A DNA stretch of 53,943 nt from Ignavibacteriales bacterium (GTDB lineage: Bacteria > Bacteroidota > Ignavibacteria > UBA10030 > SZUA-254). Location: NCBI GenBank assembly GCA_016218025.1, contig JACRFD010000056.1, positions 1-53,943 on the forward strand, given 5' to 3'. A program made the position numbers and the translations under genes. The notes beneath the pieces are model-generated. The model was given only the letters and a program-made list of their open reading frames with translations. It was not told the DNA's origin and did not search any database. Every line of letters starts with the position of its first letter. Positions within the stretch are counted from its first letter, which is position 1. This document shows, in pieces, positions 25,640-35,764 of this stretch.

Positions 25640-26059
25640 TTAAAACGGCAGATCATCCTTTTCAGGTGCTGAAGGTTCTTCTCTCGCAGGAGTCTCCATA
25701 TCTCCACTATTGCCGGATCCTTTTGAGTCAAGCATTATCAAATTATCGGCAATTATTTCGGTGGTATATCGTTTTACGCCTGAATTTTTATCGTCCCACG
25801 ATCTGGTTTGCAATCTTCCTTCTAAATAAACCTTACTTCCCTTTTTCAGATATTGACCGCATATTTCGGCAAGTTTACGCCACGCAACAATATTATGCCA
25901 CTCTGTGCGTTCCTGAGTATTTCCATCCTGATCTTTCCAGCTTTCGTTTGTTGCAACAGAAAATTTCCCCACAGCAACTCCCGATGCTGTGTAACTTAAT
26001 TCGGGATCTTTTCCCAAGTGACCGATCAGCAAAACTTTATTTAAACTTTTTCCAGCCAT
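25640..26059 (-). CDS. ssb: Single-stranded DNA-binding protein
   Basis: A 139-residue tetrameric SSB with the OB-fold core: [35 protein letters not shown], and [18 protein letters not shown] short acidic linker leads to the C-terminal partner-binding tip DDLPF. AAAGGAG stands ahead of the start. It is followed after 11 bases by ggt. Confidence 0.97.
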   Translation of the reverse strand: MAGKSLNKVLLIGHLGKDPELSYTASGVAVGKFSVATNESWKDQDGNTQERTEWHNIVAWRKLAEICGQYLKKGSKVYLEGRLQTRSWDDKNSGVKRYTTEIIADNLIMLDSKGSGNSGDMETPAREEPSAPEKDDLPF

Positions 26060-26123
26060 GATATTTTACTCCTTTGTTATATTTAGATTGTTTTTCACGA
26101 TTATTAGAATAATATATGAATAT

Positions 26124-27014
26124 TTATTCGAATAATTCTGAATCTTTGATTGTAAATAAATACTTCTCTGTTAAAATAAACAGTCGGTTATTCTGATAAT
26201 TCACATCTTGAATTGTTTGAAAATTAAACCTGTCATCAAATGATTTTATATCTGCTGTTGCCTGCATAACACCCCGATTGTTAATTTTAGATATTCCCAA
26301 ACTATCGACCGTAATCAAATTATTGCCCGCAAGACAGAATGTTTTTAGTTTCTTGAATAATCCATCGTATATTTTTCTGATATAATTTCCAAAAAGATCA
26401 TAGACAATAATATTATTCCCATCCTGAACAAATATCTCACTGGAATCACTTATCCGGATTTTCTTCGGATCTGTAAGTCTTCCTTTACCTGCATCAAAAC
26501 CACCAAAACTTTTTTCAAGTTTTTGTGAGCGGTTGATTTTTACTATTTTTTTATTGTCGTCATCTATAACATAAAGTTTACCGAAATTATCTAAGGAGAT
26601 GCTTTTGGGATGACGAAATAATTTCCCGGCGTAAGGTTCTGATGAATTTAATTGCCATTCAACTTCGACAGAAAGATTACGGTCATATTGAATAATCCTG
26701 CTATTAGAATAATCGGCTAAATAAAGTGAGAGATCATCAGGCGAGTATAGATCGCTCGGTTCTTCGAAACTATTTTTATTCCATCCAAAACCGCCGATAG
26801 ATAAAAGTGAATCTCCCGATGAGGATAATTTAATTAAGGATTGGCCTGATTTATCGTAGACATAAATTATTCCGCCCTTTGTAACATAAAATAATTTTGC
26901 CTGTTTGAACTGACGTAAAATATTGTAGGTGGAATTCTGGTTAAACAAATGATTGGGATTAAAGATAAAAAAAATAATCCCTGTGGCTATATATAATAAC
27001 CTCCTCCTGATCAT
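26124..27014 (-). CDS. Exported NHL-type beta-propeller protein
   Basis: A 296-residue protein with a basic N-terminus and one hydrophobic segment (LLYIATGIIFFIFN), then repeats of the NHL/6-bladed propeller type: LYLADYSNSRIIQYDR, LYVIDDDNKKIVKINR, EIFVQDGNNIIVYD and others at 40-45-residue spacing, with GGFGWN and GGFDAGKGRLTDPKKI between blades. No lipobox or sorting domain is apparent. It is the last gene of the PorV-TonB receptor group, separated from it by a hairpin terminator, so it is at least partly independent. The ligand is unknown. Confidence 0.72.
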   Translation of the reverse strand: MIRRRLLYIATGIIFFIFNPNHLFNQNSTYNILRQFKQAKLFYVTKGGIIYVYDKSGQSLIKLSSSGDSLLSIGGFGWNKNSFEEPSDLYSPDDLSLYLADYSNSRIIQYDRNLSVEVEWQLNSSEPYAGKLFRHPKSISLDNFGKLYVIDDDNKKIVKINRSQKLEKSFGGFDAGKGRLTDPKKIRISDSSEIFVQDGNNIIVYDLFGNYIRKIYDGLFKKLKTFCLAGNNLITVDSLGISKINNRGVMQATADIKSFDDRFNFQTIQDVNYQNNRLFILTEKYLFTIKDSELFE

Positions 27015-27051
27015 AATCCGTTTTAAATGTTTTTCATTTCAATTAATATGA

Positions 27052-27085
27052 AATGGTTCCGCAGTTGATACTACGGAACCATTTG
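27052..27085 (-). terminator. Terminator hairpin after the PorV-like gene
   Basis: AAATGGTTCCG (27052-27062) pairs perfectly with CGGAACCATTT (27075-27085). On the minus strand TTTCATATT follows, so the T run is weak and some read-through into the NHL gene is likely. Confidence 0.65.
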
Positions 27086-27106
27086 ATTATCAACGAAGAA
27101 GTAAAA

Positions 27107-28141
27107 TTACAACGCTAACTTAATTGTGAACCACTGATTTGCATCAAAATACTTTGCATGACGGTAAGCATAATCGAGAATAATCGTTGAACCTTCAACC
27201 GGGATGTTGATTCCTGCTCCGAAAGTTGGTCCGTATATATTATCATCGTTTGTTTTACCGAACAGCATGTATCCGCCGCGGACGAAAAACATGTTATTGA
27301 AACCATATTCTACGCCCATGCGGTATTCATCGTTTCCAAAATTGGTATTCTGGAAATCTCCTGCAAATGTCAGCATATGCTGGTCTGCCACTTTGTAATC
27401 ATAACCAAGCCCGATTTCGAGCGTTGAAGGAAGCTCGAATGATGCACCGGGTAAACGAAGTGCACGTTGACGAGACCCAGGTTCCTGCCCCGGAATGCTT
27501 ACGAAGCTTTCCATATCGGGACCATCATATGTCATATTCGGTCCAAGGTTCTTCATCGCAACGCCCAATTTTAAACCGATATCTTTCGAAATGTATTGCA
27601 CTCCGAAATCAAAGGCTACGCCGACGGCGCTGGTTCTAACAATATTTTCACTGATCATTTTTACAGTAAAACCGCCATGGATTCTATCGGTAAACGCCCG
27701 TGAATATGTTAACGAACCTGTAATAAAATTAGGTGAATAGGTACCGCCTGTTCCTTCAGGAAGTGCTGTAGTGGTAATAGGGATATCGCCAAATGATAGT
27801 GATCGAATGGCAAATCCGAATGTACCTGCATCGCCGAACGAGGAACTGATTGCGAAATAATTTAATTTAATATCAGCAATGTATGAGAGCGAAGAGAACA
27901 TCGCTTCAACGCTTCCTTGATTCGATACTCCTGCCGGATTCCAATAAATCGCCTCAACTCCTGAAGCAAGCGCATTGATAGAACCACTGAGAGCAGAGCC
28001 CCGCGATCCGACCGGAATGATAATTTCCGATGCACCAGCTGTGCCTACACGTGTTTCTGATCCGCTATATGCAAGATCAACCGTCAGCATGAGAGGCACG
28101 AGGAGGAGGAGAACAACGGTAATATAATTTCGTTTTTTCAT
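27107..28141 (-). CDS. PorV/PorQ-family outer-membrane protein
   Basis: A 344-residue barrel of the FadL-like PorV/PorQ family: signal peptide (residues about 5-24), the signature GTAGASEIIIPVGSRGSALSG and ASGVEAIYWNPAG, then barrel strands such as GTFGFAIRSLSFGDIPIT, ending FDANQWFTIKLAL. PorV in the T9SS shuttles cargo to the outer-membrane attachment complex; many paralogues of unknown role occur in the same phyla. The ATG at 28141 has an AGGAGAG box. It lies just after the large secreted protein gene and the TonB receptor, which suggests a dedicated partner for that protein. Confidence 0.85.
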   Translation of the reverse strand: MKKRNYITVVLLLLVPLMLTVDLAYSGSETRVGTAGASEIIIPVGSRGSALSGSINALASGVEAIYWNPAGVSNQGSVEAMFSSLSYIADIKLNYFAISSSFGDAGTFGFAIRSLSFGDIPITTTALPEGTGGTYSPNFITGSLTYSRAFTDRIHGGFTVKMISENIVRTSAVGVAFDFGVQYISKDIGLKLGVAMKNLGPNMTYDGPDMESFVSIPGQEPGSRQRALRLPGASFELPSTLEIGLGYDYKVADQHMLTFAGDFQNTNFGNDEYRMGVEYGFNNMFFVRGGYMLFGKTNDDNIYGPTFGAGINIPVEGSTIILDYAYRHAKYFDANQWFTIKLAL

Positions 28142-28194
28142 TTTAAACTCTCCTGTGTAATATTCATTCATATTCATAATCTTGATTTAGTTGA

Positions 28195-31100
28195 TTAGAA
28201 ATTATCCAATCGTTCTTCTGCCATAATCACTGCAACTTTGAGAATCTTCTCGCCGATGCCTGGCATTTCGATATGGATAATATACATGCCGCTTGCAACT
28301 GGTAAATTATTTTTATTTCTCAAATCCCAATCGAACGTTGTGAGATTGTCGTCTTTCGTTAATTCTCTCACCAAATCCGAAGCGAGATTGAAAATTCTTA
28401 TAGTTGCTGTCTTTGGTAAATTTGTAAACCTGATAATTCTACCAAATTGATTCTGCTCATAAGCATTTGCACCGAAGTATGGATTCGGGACTGCCATGAT
28501 GTTTTCAATATCTGCCTTTGAGTAATCCTCTGATCGCAACACTTTCGGCGCAGTAAAGGTGAAGGTATCTACCTGCGTGTTTATTCTGTTCATAATAATT
28601 AAAAACTCATCACCACCGGGCCATCCAGCATCCTGCCGACGTGCAGGTGTTCCGAACCACATAATTGGTAATTCAGTGTTCAAAATATCAACTGCTAATG
28701 TTGGATTCATGGTTTCGCTGTATGGAACATTGAAAACAAAAAACCATTCACGTGGACCAGTACTTGCAGTGTTATCACCACTACCATAAAATGGCGGCCA
28801 ATATCTACCGTCAACCATTCCACCATAGGGATGAGTTTCATCGATTGCAGAAACATTGTTTTCCAAGAATCCCAGCATCAAACGTGTGGGAGGATTAGTT
28901 TCCATGTTATATGCCGAAATCGGCATATTTTTCTCAAAAATTTGGAATGCATATCCACCTGAAGAATTTAAAATGAATGGCGCAAATTCTGGTTTTGCCG
29001 GAGCAAGTGTAGCTCGACGTAAATAACGATATCCATATGAAGCAATTGTGTCCGAAGGACTGAATACGCCATTACTATCAGTTGCTGCAAATTTAATTAA
29101 AACATTTGCTAATTGAGTTGGTTGAATTGAAGAATAACCAAACGAATTAGTCCATTCACCTCCACCCCAACCAATTGCTCCGCTGAATCCTTCCATTGCC
29201 CATCCTCCAGCACCGCCAGCAAATGTCCAGCGTCTCGTACCTGCTGGAATACTATAATCTTTCATACCAGGTTTTGGACCTAATACTTTCACCATTAATC
29301 CATCTATTGTTGCATAAGATCCATCACCATCAACAGTTTGATGTTTTTGATTAGCTAGAACAATATTGTTCTTTGTTACATCAATTAAATCCCAAAAATA
29401 TCCTCCATCAACTGTATCAGGTTTGAATACCACCATGTAATCATCTCCGGTAACTTTTGATGGATCAACAACTATAGCAAGTACACTTCCATCCCCTGCA
29501 CCAATATGAGTAGCAACTACAGTATCCCCATAGGATACCGTAAATCGTTCTCCAGGTGATTTTGTTGGTCGAATTGTTAATATATTTTTAGAACTTTCTA
29601 AAGTTTTTGGGATACTACCTGGGTTATAGGAATATGAAGTAACCAGGAAATAATAATCCTTATTGTTTGCAAATTTACCTCCGCTGAACTTATCCTGTAT
29701 TAATCGTATAGATCTAACAACGCCTCTGTCAGAACCAAATTTAACTGTTTTAGTAATCAACCCATAACCTGGATCAAAAACTTCATCATTTATTTCTTTT
29801 ATCCCGTTTATAACATCGAAAGTCATAATTAATCTTGGATCATCGCCTGAGGCGTTTGCAACTTGATAAACTACGTATCCCTCGAAATAGTAGATAGAAT
29901 CCGCTATTCCAGCTGTAGCTGCAAGAGGATCAACAGCACTAAAATTTTCAATTTCGTCTGCGAGTTTTCCATTTTCAGCCCAATCAAGAACGATAGAATT
30001 ATCTAAAGCAATTCCATTAACTTCAGGAGCAGGAGGTGGAGGTGCGAGATTGAAATCAAGATTATATGCCAGTTGAACAACTTCATCTGCTTTTTTTAAT
30101 GCTGTTACACTATTATGATAATCAGATCCTTGAGCTATAAGATTACCTGCAACTATTTCCTGAGTATCTCCAGGTGCCATATTAAAGGGTCCCGCACTCA
30201 TCATGAACCTGCGGTCTCCTCCACCCTCACTTTCAATCCAGTTCGTTGCTGAAGTATCGAAATTAGGATCGCCTGGAAACATAAATGGTGTTGCAATACC
30301 TCGATTGTTAAAAATTGGTTGAGCAGTACGGGTTAATCCTCTCATGTAGTTATAAACTTCTTGACCAGTACTTGGATTTCCTAAATCGCTGTTATCATTA
30401 TTGTATTTCAAATATGAAGTCATCTTTAAAAATTTATATCCCGGCACAATTCTTCCGCTTGGGAATTTTGCTGTATCAGTCGGCGCGCCCGGTACTAATG
30501 GACCCTGCAAAAAATCGAATCCGGTTGCAGGTGGAGCGTCACCATAAACACCATCATGTGCATCAGAGTTGTAAGTGAAACCAATACCAAGTGTTGTATC
30601 GCATCCGTCATAGTCATCACCGGAATCACCTAAATCAGGATCAGCCCAAACTGTAACATAGGCATCCCTGATATCACGTCCACCTTTGTTTATTAATTTC
30701 CACTTGTAATAAATTGTATTTCCTAAAGCATCGGATCTATTAAATGCAAATGCTGTCAATTGAACTTCGATACCTAATGGTTCAGTATTCATATTCACAT
30801 GAACAAGCGGATTATTGTCGTTAAAGACAGCAAATATAGTCATGTCACCAATAACCTTTGGGACCTTATTTCCATCACCATCATAAGAAAATGGTGCACC
30901 ATCCTCAATGGGCCAATTGGCATAGTCAGAATTTGTTGAGGCATTATCACCTCGTTTAATTTTATATACCTTCCAACGAGAATCATCAGGATTCACACCA
31001 GTCGCTATCGGACCAGCATCGAATTCATATGAATATTCAGCGACTGCGACCCGTGGTAACTCATTAACCAAACCACCGAGCCATATGCCAGATGCATAAA

Positions 31101-31365
31101 TCGCTGTATTTCCTGTACCTTTTGGCCATTCAAATCCAGAATTTCCTGTACCGGGATCTCTGTTAAATGAACCATTATTTCTTATGTATGTTGAGATGTT
31201 GTTCGCATCAAAAATAACATAATCCCCCTTCGTAGTTATTTCAGATGGTTTATACAATTGTTTCTTATCCTTGCTATTGATACGCTCACCTGCCGGGAGT
31301 AGCAGAGTAGTTAGCAACGTCAGCGCAATCAAAAGCATGATTGAAGCATAACATATTTTTTTCAT
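28195..31365 (-). CDS. Large secreted protein with T9SS-like C-terminus
   Basis: A 1056-residue exported protein. The N-terminal MKKICYASIMLLIALTLL is a signal peptide; the ATG at 31365 has AGGAGAAGG ahead, and the 15-codon extension to 31410 is unlikely. After ISTYIRNNGSFNRDP the sequence is beta-rich with many Asp/Gly turns (for example DPDLGDSGDDYDGCD), a fibronectin-type segment near residue 450 (PPPPAPEV ... IVLDW), and a C-terminal domain IRIFNLASDLVREL ... LPVASGMYIIHI like a T9SS sorting domain. I do not know its function. Its neighbours, a PorV-like barrel and a SusC-like receptor, suggest a surface protein exported or displayed with them. Confidence 0.7.
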   Translation of the reverse strand: MKKICYASIMLLIALTLLTTLLLPAGERINSKDKKQLYKPSEITTKGDYVIFDANNISTYIRNNGSFNRDPGTGNSGFEWPKGTGNTAIYASGIWLGGLVNELPRVAVAEYSYEFDAGPIATGVNPDDSRWKVYKIKRGDNASTNSDYANWPIEDGAPFSYDGDGNKVPKVIGDMTIFAVFNDNNPLVHVNMNTEPLGIEVQLTAFAFNRSDALGNTIYYKWKLINKGGRDIRDAYVTVWADPDLGDSGDDYDGCDTTLGIGFTYNSDAHDGVYGDAPPATGFDFLQGPLVPGAPTDTAKFPSGRIVPGYKFLKMTSYLKYNNDNSDLGNPSTGQEVYNYMRGLTRTAQPIFNNRGIATPFMFPGDPNFDTSATNWIESEGGGDRRFMMSAGPFNMAPGDTQEIVAGNLIAQGSDYHNSVTALKKADEVVQLAYNLDFNLAPPPPAPEVNGIALDNSIVLDWAENGKLADEIENFSAVDPLAATAGIADSIYYFEGYVVYQVANASGDDPRLIMTFDVINGIKEINDEVFDPGYGLITKTVKFGSDRGVVRSIRLIQDKFSGGKFANNKDYYFLVTSYSYNPGSIPKTLESSKNILTIRPTKSPGERFTVSYGDTVVATHIGAGDGSVLAIVVDPSKVTGDDYMVVFKPDTVDGGYFWDLIDVTKNNIVLANQKHQTVDGDGSYATIDGLMVKVLGPKPGMKDYSIPAGTRRWTFAGGAGGWAMEGFSGAIGWGGGEWTNSFGYSSIQPTQLANVLIKFAATDSNGVFSPSDTIASYGYRYLRRATLAPAKPEFAPFILNSSGGYAFQIFEKNMPISAYNMETNPPTRLMLGFLENNVSAIDETHPYGGMVDGRYWPPFYGSGDNTASTGPREWFFVFNVPYSETMNPTLAVDILNTELPIMWFGTPARRQDAGWPGGDEFLIIMNRINTQVDTFTFTAPKVLRSEDYSKADIENIMAVPNPYFGANAYEQNQFGRIIRFTNLPKTATIRIFNLASDLVRELTKDDNLTTFDWDLRNKNNLPVASGMYIIHIEMPGIGEKILKVAVIMAEERLDNF

Positions 31366-31440
31366 GGTTTTCCTTCTCCTAAAATTTTCTGAAGAATTTC
31401 TTATTAGCATTTTTATTTTTATCGCTAAATCAGATATATC

Positions 31441-34296
31441 TTAATATTCAATTCTTAAACCAAGACGGATCTGGCGTGGTATGCCATAGTTTGCCGGGTC
31501 ATTTTCCCTTGCTTTATACAAACTTACGGCTTCGGGCCCATTTATTCCAGCCCATGCCTGACCTTCTTGAGTTGATAACCAGCCGGAGTTATCTGCCTGT
31601 CCGGTTCCACGGTAAATTGTTCCGGCTATGCCTGAGGCAGTATATCCGTTACCAAAAACATTCTTCGCATTGAGAGCATTCAAAATATAAAGCGAAAATG
31701 TCATGTTTAACGGACCTGCTGTGAATCCTCTATCCAAGCGGAGATCCAACCTTGAAGTCCAAGGTGTATATGCTTGATTAATTCCACCGGTCGGTGGAAC
31801 TTCAGTCACTCCACCAAAGAACGGATTGACTATTACGCTTTGTGTATATGGCACACCGCTCGTGAACGAGAATAATAAATTTATTCCGGTGCGTTCGAAA
31901 ATGAATACGTCACCAAGTTTAGGACCTTCATTAGCTGGTAACCTATAATCCAAATTTACAGAACCAACATGTCTTCTGTCAAAATCAAGAGGAGAGACAA
32001 GTTTCGGATTCTGTGTCTGTATCCAAGAAATGCGGGATTGAGCCTGTGGATCTGAACCGGTTCCATTGGCAAATCCAAGAGTATAATTAAATGTTGCAGC
32101 AATATTTTTAGTTCTACGTAAATCGAATATGATATCGAATCCCTTCACAGTACCGAAGTCAACGTTTTCATACGTTTCATAATTATTCGGATATGAAGGG
32201 GCAGTCTTTGTACCCATATTTCTGGCTTGAATGAGATCTTTTATCTCTTTATAAAAACCAGTTACGGTTAGCGCAGAATTATCACTGATCATCTGGCGGT
32301 AGCCAATTTCGTATGAGATAGTTCTTTCAGGCTTTAAATTTGGATTCGGAATCTGAGCTGAGAACGGTGAATCACCCATCATTCTATCTTCCCATGTCTT
32401 ACTGATTAGCACATATTGCAATGGAGGCATCTGTAAAAATGTTCCATATTGTGCATGGAAGTTTGCACGGTCTGTAACGGGAAACGAAAATCCAAATCGC
32501 GGACTCACAGTTGTAAATCCTTTTGAATCCTGTAAATCTTCTGGACCGAAAACTCCGCCATTCACAGCATCTCTTTTGCCAAACGGATTCAGCGGATCTT
32601 TTACTACTTTTTCATTAGCATTGAAGTAATCTAATCTCAATCCTAAATTTAAAACCAAGTCGGATAATTCAATTTTGTCTTGCAAGTATCCGGCGAAATA
32701 TGTAGGTACTTTTGGACCTTCCTTACGATTATTGAAGAAATCGTTTACATCATTCACATCGCCGTCATACTCAGACTTACCATCAAGTGTATAACCGTAA
32801 TATTGGAAGTTATTATTCCTGTATCCAGTCCATCCGGCATCCGAACCTGTATTGGGAATTGCTAAGCCCATGGGGTTACCGGTAAATCGGCGAATCTTAT
32901 GAGCACGATATTCCAAACCTGCTTTTATTAAATGATCGCCTTCCTGACGGCTTATGTCACCTTTGTAAGTAAAAATTTCAGATTTTGATTTTAAGTATAG
33001 ATCAAACACAGCTCCTGTTGCATCTACCACGCTAAATACTCTTCCAGGATTTGTTCCAACACTTGCTAATGCGGGATTCTTTGCTGTTGAGCCGTACGAT
33101 AATAAATCATTAAACCAAACACCATCACCCTGTTCAATATTTTCATTAAAGTAACCGAATTGTAACTCATAAAATGTATTCGGATCAATATTATGAGTTA
33201 AACGGGCGAAAGCAGACATTGTTGAATTATCAAATTTTTGTTGATGATCGGGATTGAGGTGCCTTCTCAAGTTGTCCCAGTTACTTCCGGAACGGTCATA
33301 AAGCATACCGCCTACTTTAATGTCTAAAGTTGATAATGGACGGAAAACTAATTTAGCATTCCAGTTCCAACTTTTTGTAGTGGTATTCAGTTTGAATCCG
33401 CCAACTGCACGCGGATCATTATCGGTCAGATATTGTCTCTCACCGGTCAAGTAAAAAGTTATCATGTTATTGTCCGGTATAACCGGTCCACCCAATGCAA
33501 AGGTATAAATACTTTGCCCAAAGGTCGTTGTATTTCCAACTTTTGTTTTTTGATAATGATCGGTGATCACTTCTGCTGCGGCAGTATATTTTGAAGAACC
33601 TTGTTTCGTATTTAAGTTGATAACACCTGACATTGCAGAACCATATTCTGCATTAAATCCACCTGTTTGTATCTGCAATTCTTCAATTGCATTTTGATTG
33701 ATATTGTTGAATGCTGCACTTGCATTTCCCGAAAGTGGATTATTTACAGAGACACCATCAACCAAATAACTTACTTCTTCAGATCTTCCACCGCGAATGT
33801 ATAAAAGATTCGATCCTTCGTTCTTTACTACAGATGCTTGAAGACCTACAACATTTGCCGTACCACGCACAGGTAATGTATTTATTTCATCGGCACTGGT
33901 GATACGAAGAGTGTTAGTTTGGTCTCTCTTAACTAATGGACGATCAGCAATAATTTCAACCTGCGGAACTTGAACTGCCTCAGGTGGTAATTCGAAGTTT
34001 ATATCTGTTGTCAATCCAGTATTAACCTGAACATTTCTAAATGTAATGGTTTGATAACCGACATAACTCGATTTTACAACGTAAGTCCCCGGCGGGATAC
34101 TCAGTATTATAAAATGACCTTCAATATCGGATACCGCTCCAAGTGTAGTCCCGTCTATAGAGACGTTTGCACTGACTAACGGTTCCTTTGTTTCTCTATC
34201 TACAATTTTACCGGCTATCTTTCCGGTCTGTGCAAAGAGCAACATCGGTACCAGCAGTACAAGCAGAATATATATTAACTTCTTCAGCATAAGCAT
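31441..34296 (-). CDS. SusC-like TonB-dependent receptor with carboxypeptidase-regulatory domain
   Basis: A 951-residue outer-membrane receptor: signal peptide (about 5-23), a CarboxypepD_reg-like domain (about 25-105: GKIAGKIVDRETKEPLVSAN ... PPGTYVVKSSYVGY), a plug domain (about 115-225; RGGRSEEVSYLVDGVSVNN, YGSAMSGVINLNT) and a large barrel ending GLRIEY. This is the SusC/Oar-like arrangement, although no SusD partner is present. It is the first gene behind the promoter at 34489-34517, about 190 bases upstream. The start could be either of two nearby ATGs; AAAGGA lies before the first. The substrate is not evident. Confidence 0.9.
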   Translation of the reverse strand: MLMLKKLIYILLVLLVPMLLFAQTGKIAGKIVDRETKEPLVSANVSIDGTTLGAVSDIEGHFIILSIPPGTYVVKSSYVGYQTITFRNVQVNTGLTTDINFELPPEAVQVPQVEIIADRPLVKRDQTNTLRITSADEINTLPVRGTANVVGLQASVVKNEGSNLLYIRGGRSEEVSYLVDGVSVNNPLSGNASAAFNNINQNAIEELQIQTGGFNAEYGSAMSGVINLNTKQGSSKYTAAAEVITDHYQKTKVGNTTTFGQSIYTFALGGPVIPDNNMITFYLTGERQYLTDNDPRAVGGFKLNTTTKSWNWNAKLVFRPLSTLDIKVGGMLYDRSGSNWDNLRRHLNPDHQQKFDNSTMSAFARLTHNIDPNTFYELQFGYFNENIEQGDGVWFNDLLSYGSTAKNPALASVGTNPGRVFSVVDATGAVFDLYLKSKSEIFTYKGDISRQEGDHLIKAGLEYRAHKIRRFTGNPMGLAIPNTGSDAGWTGYRNNNFQYYGYTLDGKSEYDGDVNDVNDFFNNRKEGPKVPTYFAGYLQDKIELSDLVLNLGLRLDYFNANEKVVKDPLNPFGKRDAVNGGVFGPEDLQDSKGFTTVSPRFGFSFPVTDRANFHAQYGTFLQMPPLQYVLISKTWEDRMMGDSPFSAQIPNPNLKPERTISYEIGYRQMISDNSALTVTGFYKEIKDLIQARNMGTKTAPSYPNNYETYENVDFGTVKGFDIIFDLRRTKNIAATFNYTLGFANGTGSDPQAQSRISWIQTQNPKLVSPLDFDRRHVGSVNLDYRLPANEGPKLGDVFIFERTGINLLFSFTSGVPYTQSVIVNPFFGGVTEVPPTGGINQAYTPWTSRLDLRLDRGFTAGPLNMTFSLYILNALNAKNVFGNGYTASGIAGTIYRGTGQADNSGWLSTQEGQAWAGINGPEAVSLYKARENDPANYGIPRQIRLGLRIEY

Positions 34297-34666
34297 GGAT
34301 CCTTTCTGTTATTGATTTTAACATTTACCACGAATGTTGATTTATCTTTCATTCTCTTAATTTTCGTTATGATATAGCATTAAAAATCTTTGTTTGATTT
34401 TTCCATTTTTGGTAAGTACCATTCAAACCACCCTTAAGCGACACAATATTTTAATTTATGATAGTTATATTAGGTTAATTTTCAAGGAAATATACTAAAT
34501 CATTTTGGGGTTGTCAAGTATTTTCCTCTAAAAAAAAGGTTTTTCTTAATTTTCTTATTTAATTTGACAAAAAGTGTGCAATTTACGCGAATTTTTGCAA
34601 TTCATTGAATTTATCTTTTTTTATAATAAAACCTCTTATTTCCTCCAATTTCTGCGAATACCCCAT
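34297..34666 (-). other. 370-base intergenic region with the receptor promoter
   Basis: AT-rich with no credible coding sequence. It contains the near-consensus promoter at 34489-34517. Poly-pyrimidine and poly-A runs lie at 34525-34560. I see nothing else. Confidence 0.6.
34489..34517 (-). promoter_or_regulatory. Near-consensus promoter of the SusC-like receptor operon
   Basis: Minus strand TTGACA (34517-34512), a 17-base spacer, TATATT (34494-34489). It drives the receptor, the large secreted protein and the PorV-like gene. Confidence 0.85.
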
Positions 34667-35764
34667 TTAGATTAATACTTTTTCCAATCCATGCATAGCA
34701 ATTTGAAATTCGTTTTTTTCATGAAAACCGATATGTGCTATTCGAAATATCTTCTCCATATATTGGCTCTGACCCTTTGCAAAATAAATTCCATAATCAT
34801 CTCTTAATATCTGATGAAATTTTTTTGATTCGACTCCTTGTGGAAATTCAACCGTCGTTACTGCATCCGAAGGAAAACTTGAGAACAATTTCAATCCTAA
34901 TAATTTAACTTGAGAACGGACAAATTCTGCATTTTCATTGTGAGTCTTCCACCTCGATTCAATTCCTTCTTCTTTTATCATCTCAAGTGCCGCATCTAAA
35001 CCCTGCACGAGTGATATCGCAGGAGTCCATGGTGTATCGTTTGTTTTATAGACATCTAATGATTTTCCTAAATCAAAATAATATTTTGGAAGTTTTGAAT
35101 CTTTCATCCTCTCAATCGCTCTTTCACTCATTGTCACGAATGCAAGACCGGGTGGAATCATCAATCCTTTTTGAGATGAAGTTACACAGACATCAAGTTT
35201 CCATTCATCGAACCGCAACTCCATACCTCCTACCGAACAAACACCATCCACACAAACTAATGCATCAGATTCACGATGGATTACTTCGGCAATAGATTTA
35301 ATATCGGTATATGTTCCCGATGATGTTTCGCAATGTACAAGGTAAACTGCACGAACATCAGGTTTCTGTTTTAAAGCAGTTTGTATATCACCGATAGATG
35401 GTGCATCGCCCCAATTATATTTTAATTCAACAACATTCAATCCAAACTCTTGAGGCATTTTAACCCATCGCTCACCGAACTTTCCATTATTCACTGCAAT
35501 TATTTTTTCTCCCGGTGAAAACAGATTCACAAAAGTCGATTCCATTGCACCTGTTCCGGAACTTGAAAGTGTTAACACAGGTTGTTTTGTTTGAAATAGA
35601 TATTGAAGATTTGAATTAACACGTCCCATTATCTCTCTGAACTCATCGCTTCTGTGATGAATTATGGGTTGATTCATTCTTTCCAGAACTTGCGGAGGAA
35701 TCGGTGTCGGTCCCGGCGTGAATAAATATATTTTTCTGTTTTTAACTTGTTCTTTCATATTCAT
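34667..35764 (-). CDS. Class V aminotransferase, serine/alanine-glyoxylate type
   Basis: A 365-residue PLP enzyme. The start FTPGPTPIPPQVL and HHRSDEF are typical of the serine-glyoxylate/alanine-glyoxylate/serine-pyruvate branch. LTLSSSGTGAME binds the cofactor phosphate; VDGVCSVGG contains the aspartate that contacts the PLP nitrogen; the PLP lysine lies in SSQKGLM (about residue 195). In several bacteria members of this branch supply serine or handle glyoxylate; which applies here is unknown. The ATG overlaps the stop of the upstream amidohydrolase gene by four bases, so the two are probably one operon. Confidence 0.88.
   Translation of the reverse strand: MNMKEQVKNRKIYLFTPGPTPIPPQVLERMNQPIIHHRSDEFREIMGRVNSNLQYLFQTKQPVLTLSSSGTGAMESTFVNLFSPGEKIIAVNNGKFGERWVKMPQEFGLNVVELKYNWGDAPSIGDIQTALKQKPDVRAVYLVHCETSSGTYTDIKSIAEVIHRESDALVCVDGVCSVGGMELRFDEWKLDVCVTSSQKGLMIPPGLAFVTMSERAIERMKDSKLPKYYFDLGKSLDVYKTNDTPWTPAISLVQGLDAALEMIKEEGIESRWKTHNENAEFVRSQVKLLGLKLFSSFPSDAVTTVEFPQGVESKKFHQILRDDYGIYFAKGQSQYMEKIFRIAHIGFHEKNEFQIAMHGLEKVLI

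Noticed and set aside
25270..26061. 263-codon plus-strand open frame
   Set aside because: It lies antisense to ggt and ssb, both certain genes; its sequence looks like no protein.
27115..27740. Several 60-90-codon frames inside the PorV-like gene
   Set aside because: All are out-of-frame or antisense to a gene with signal peptide and family signature.
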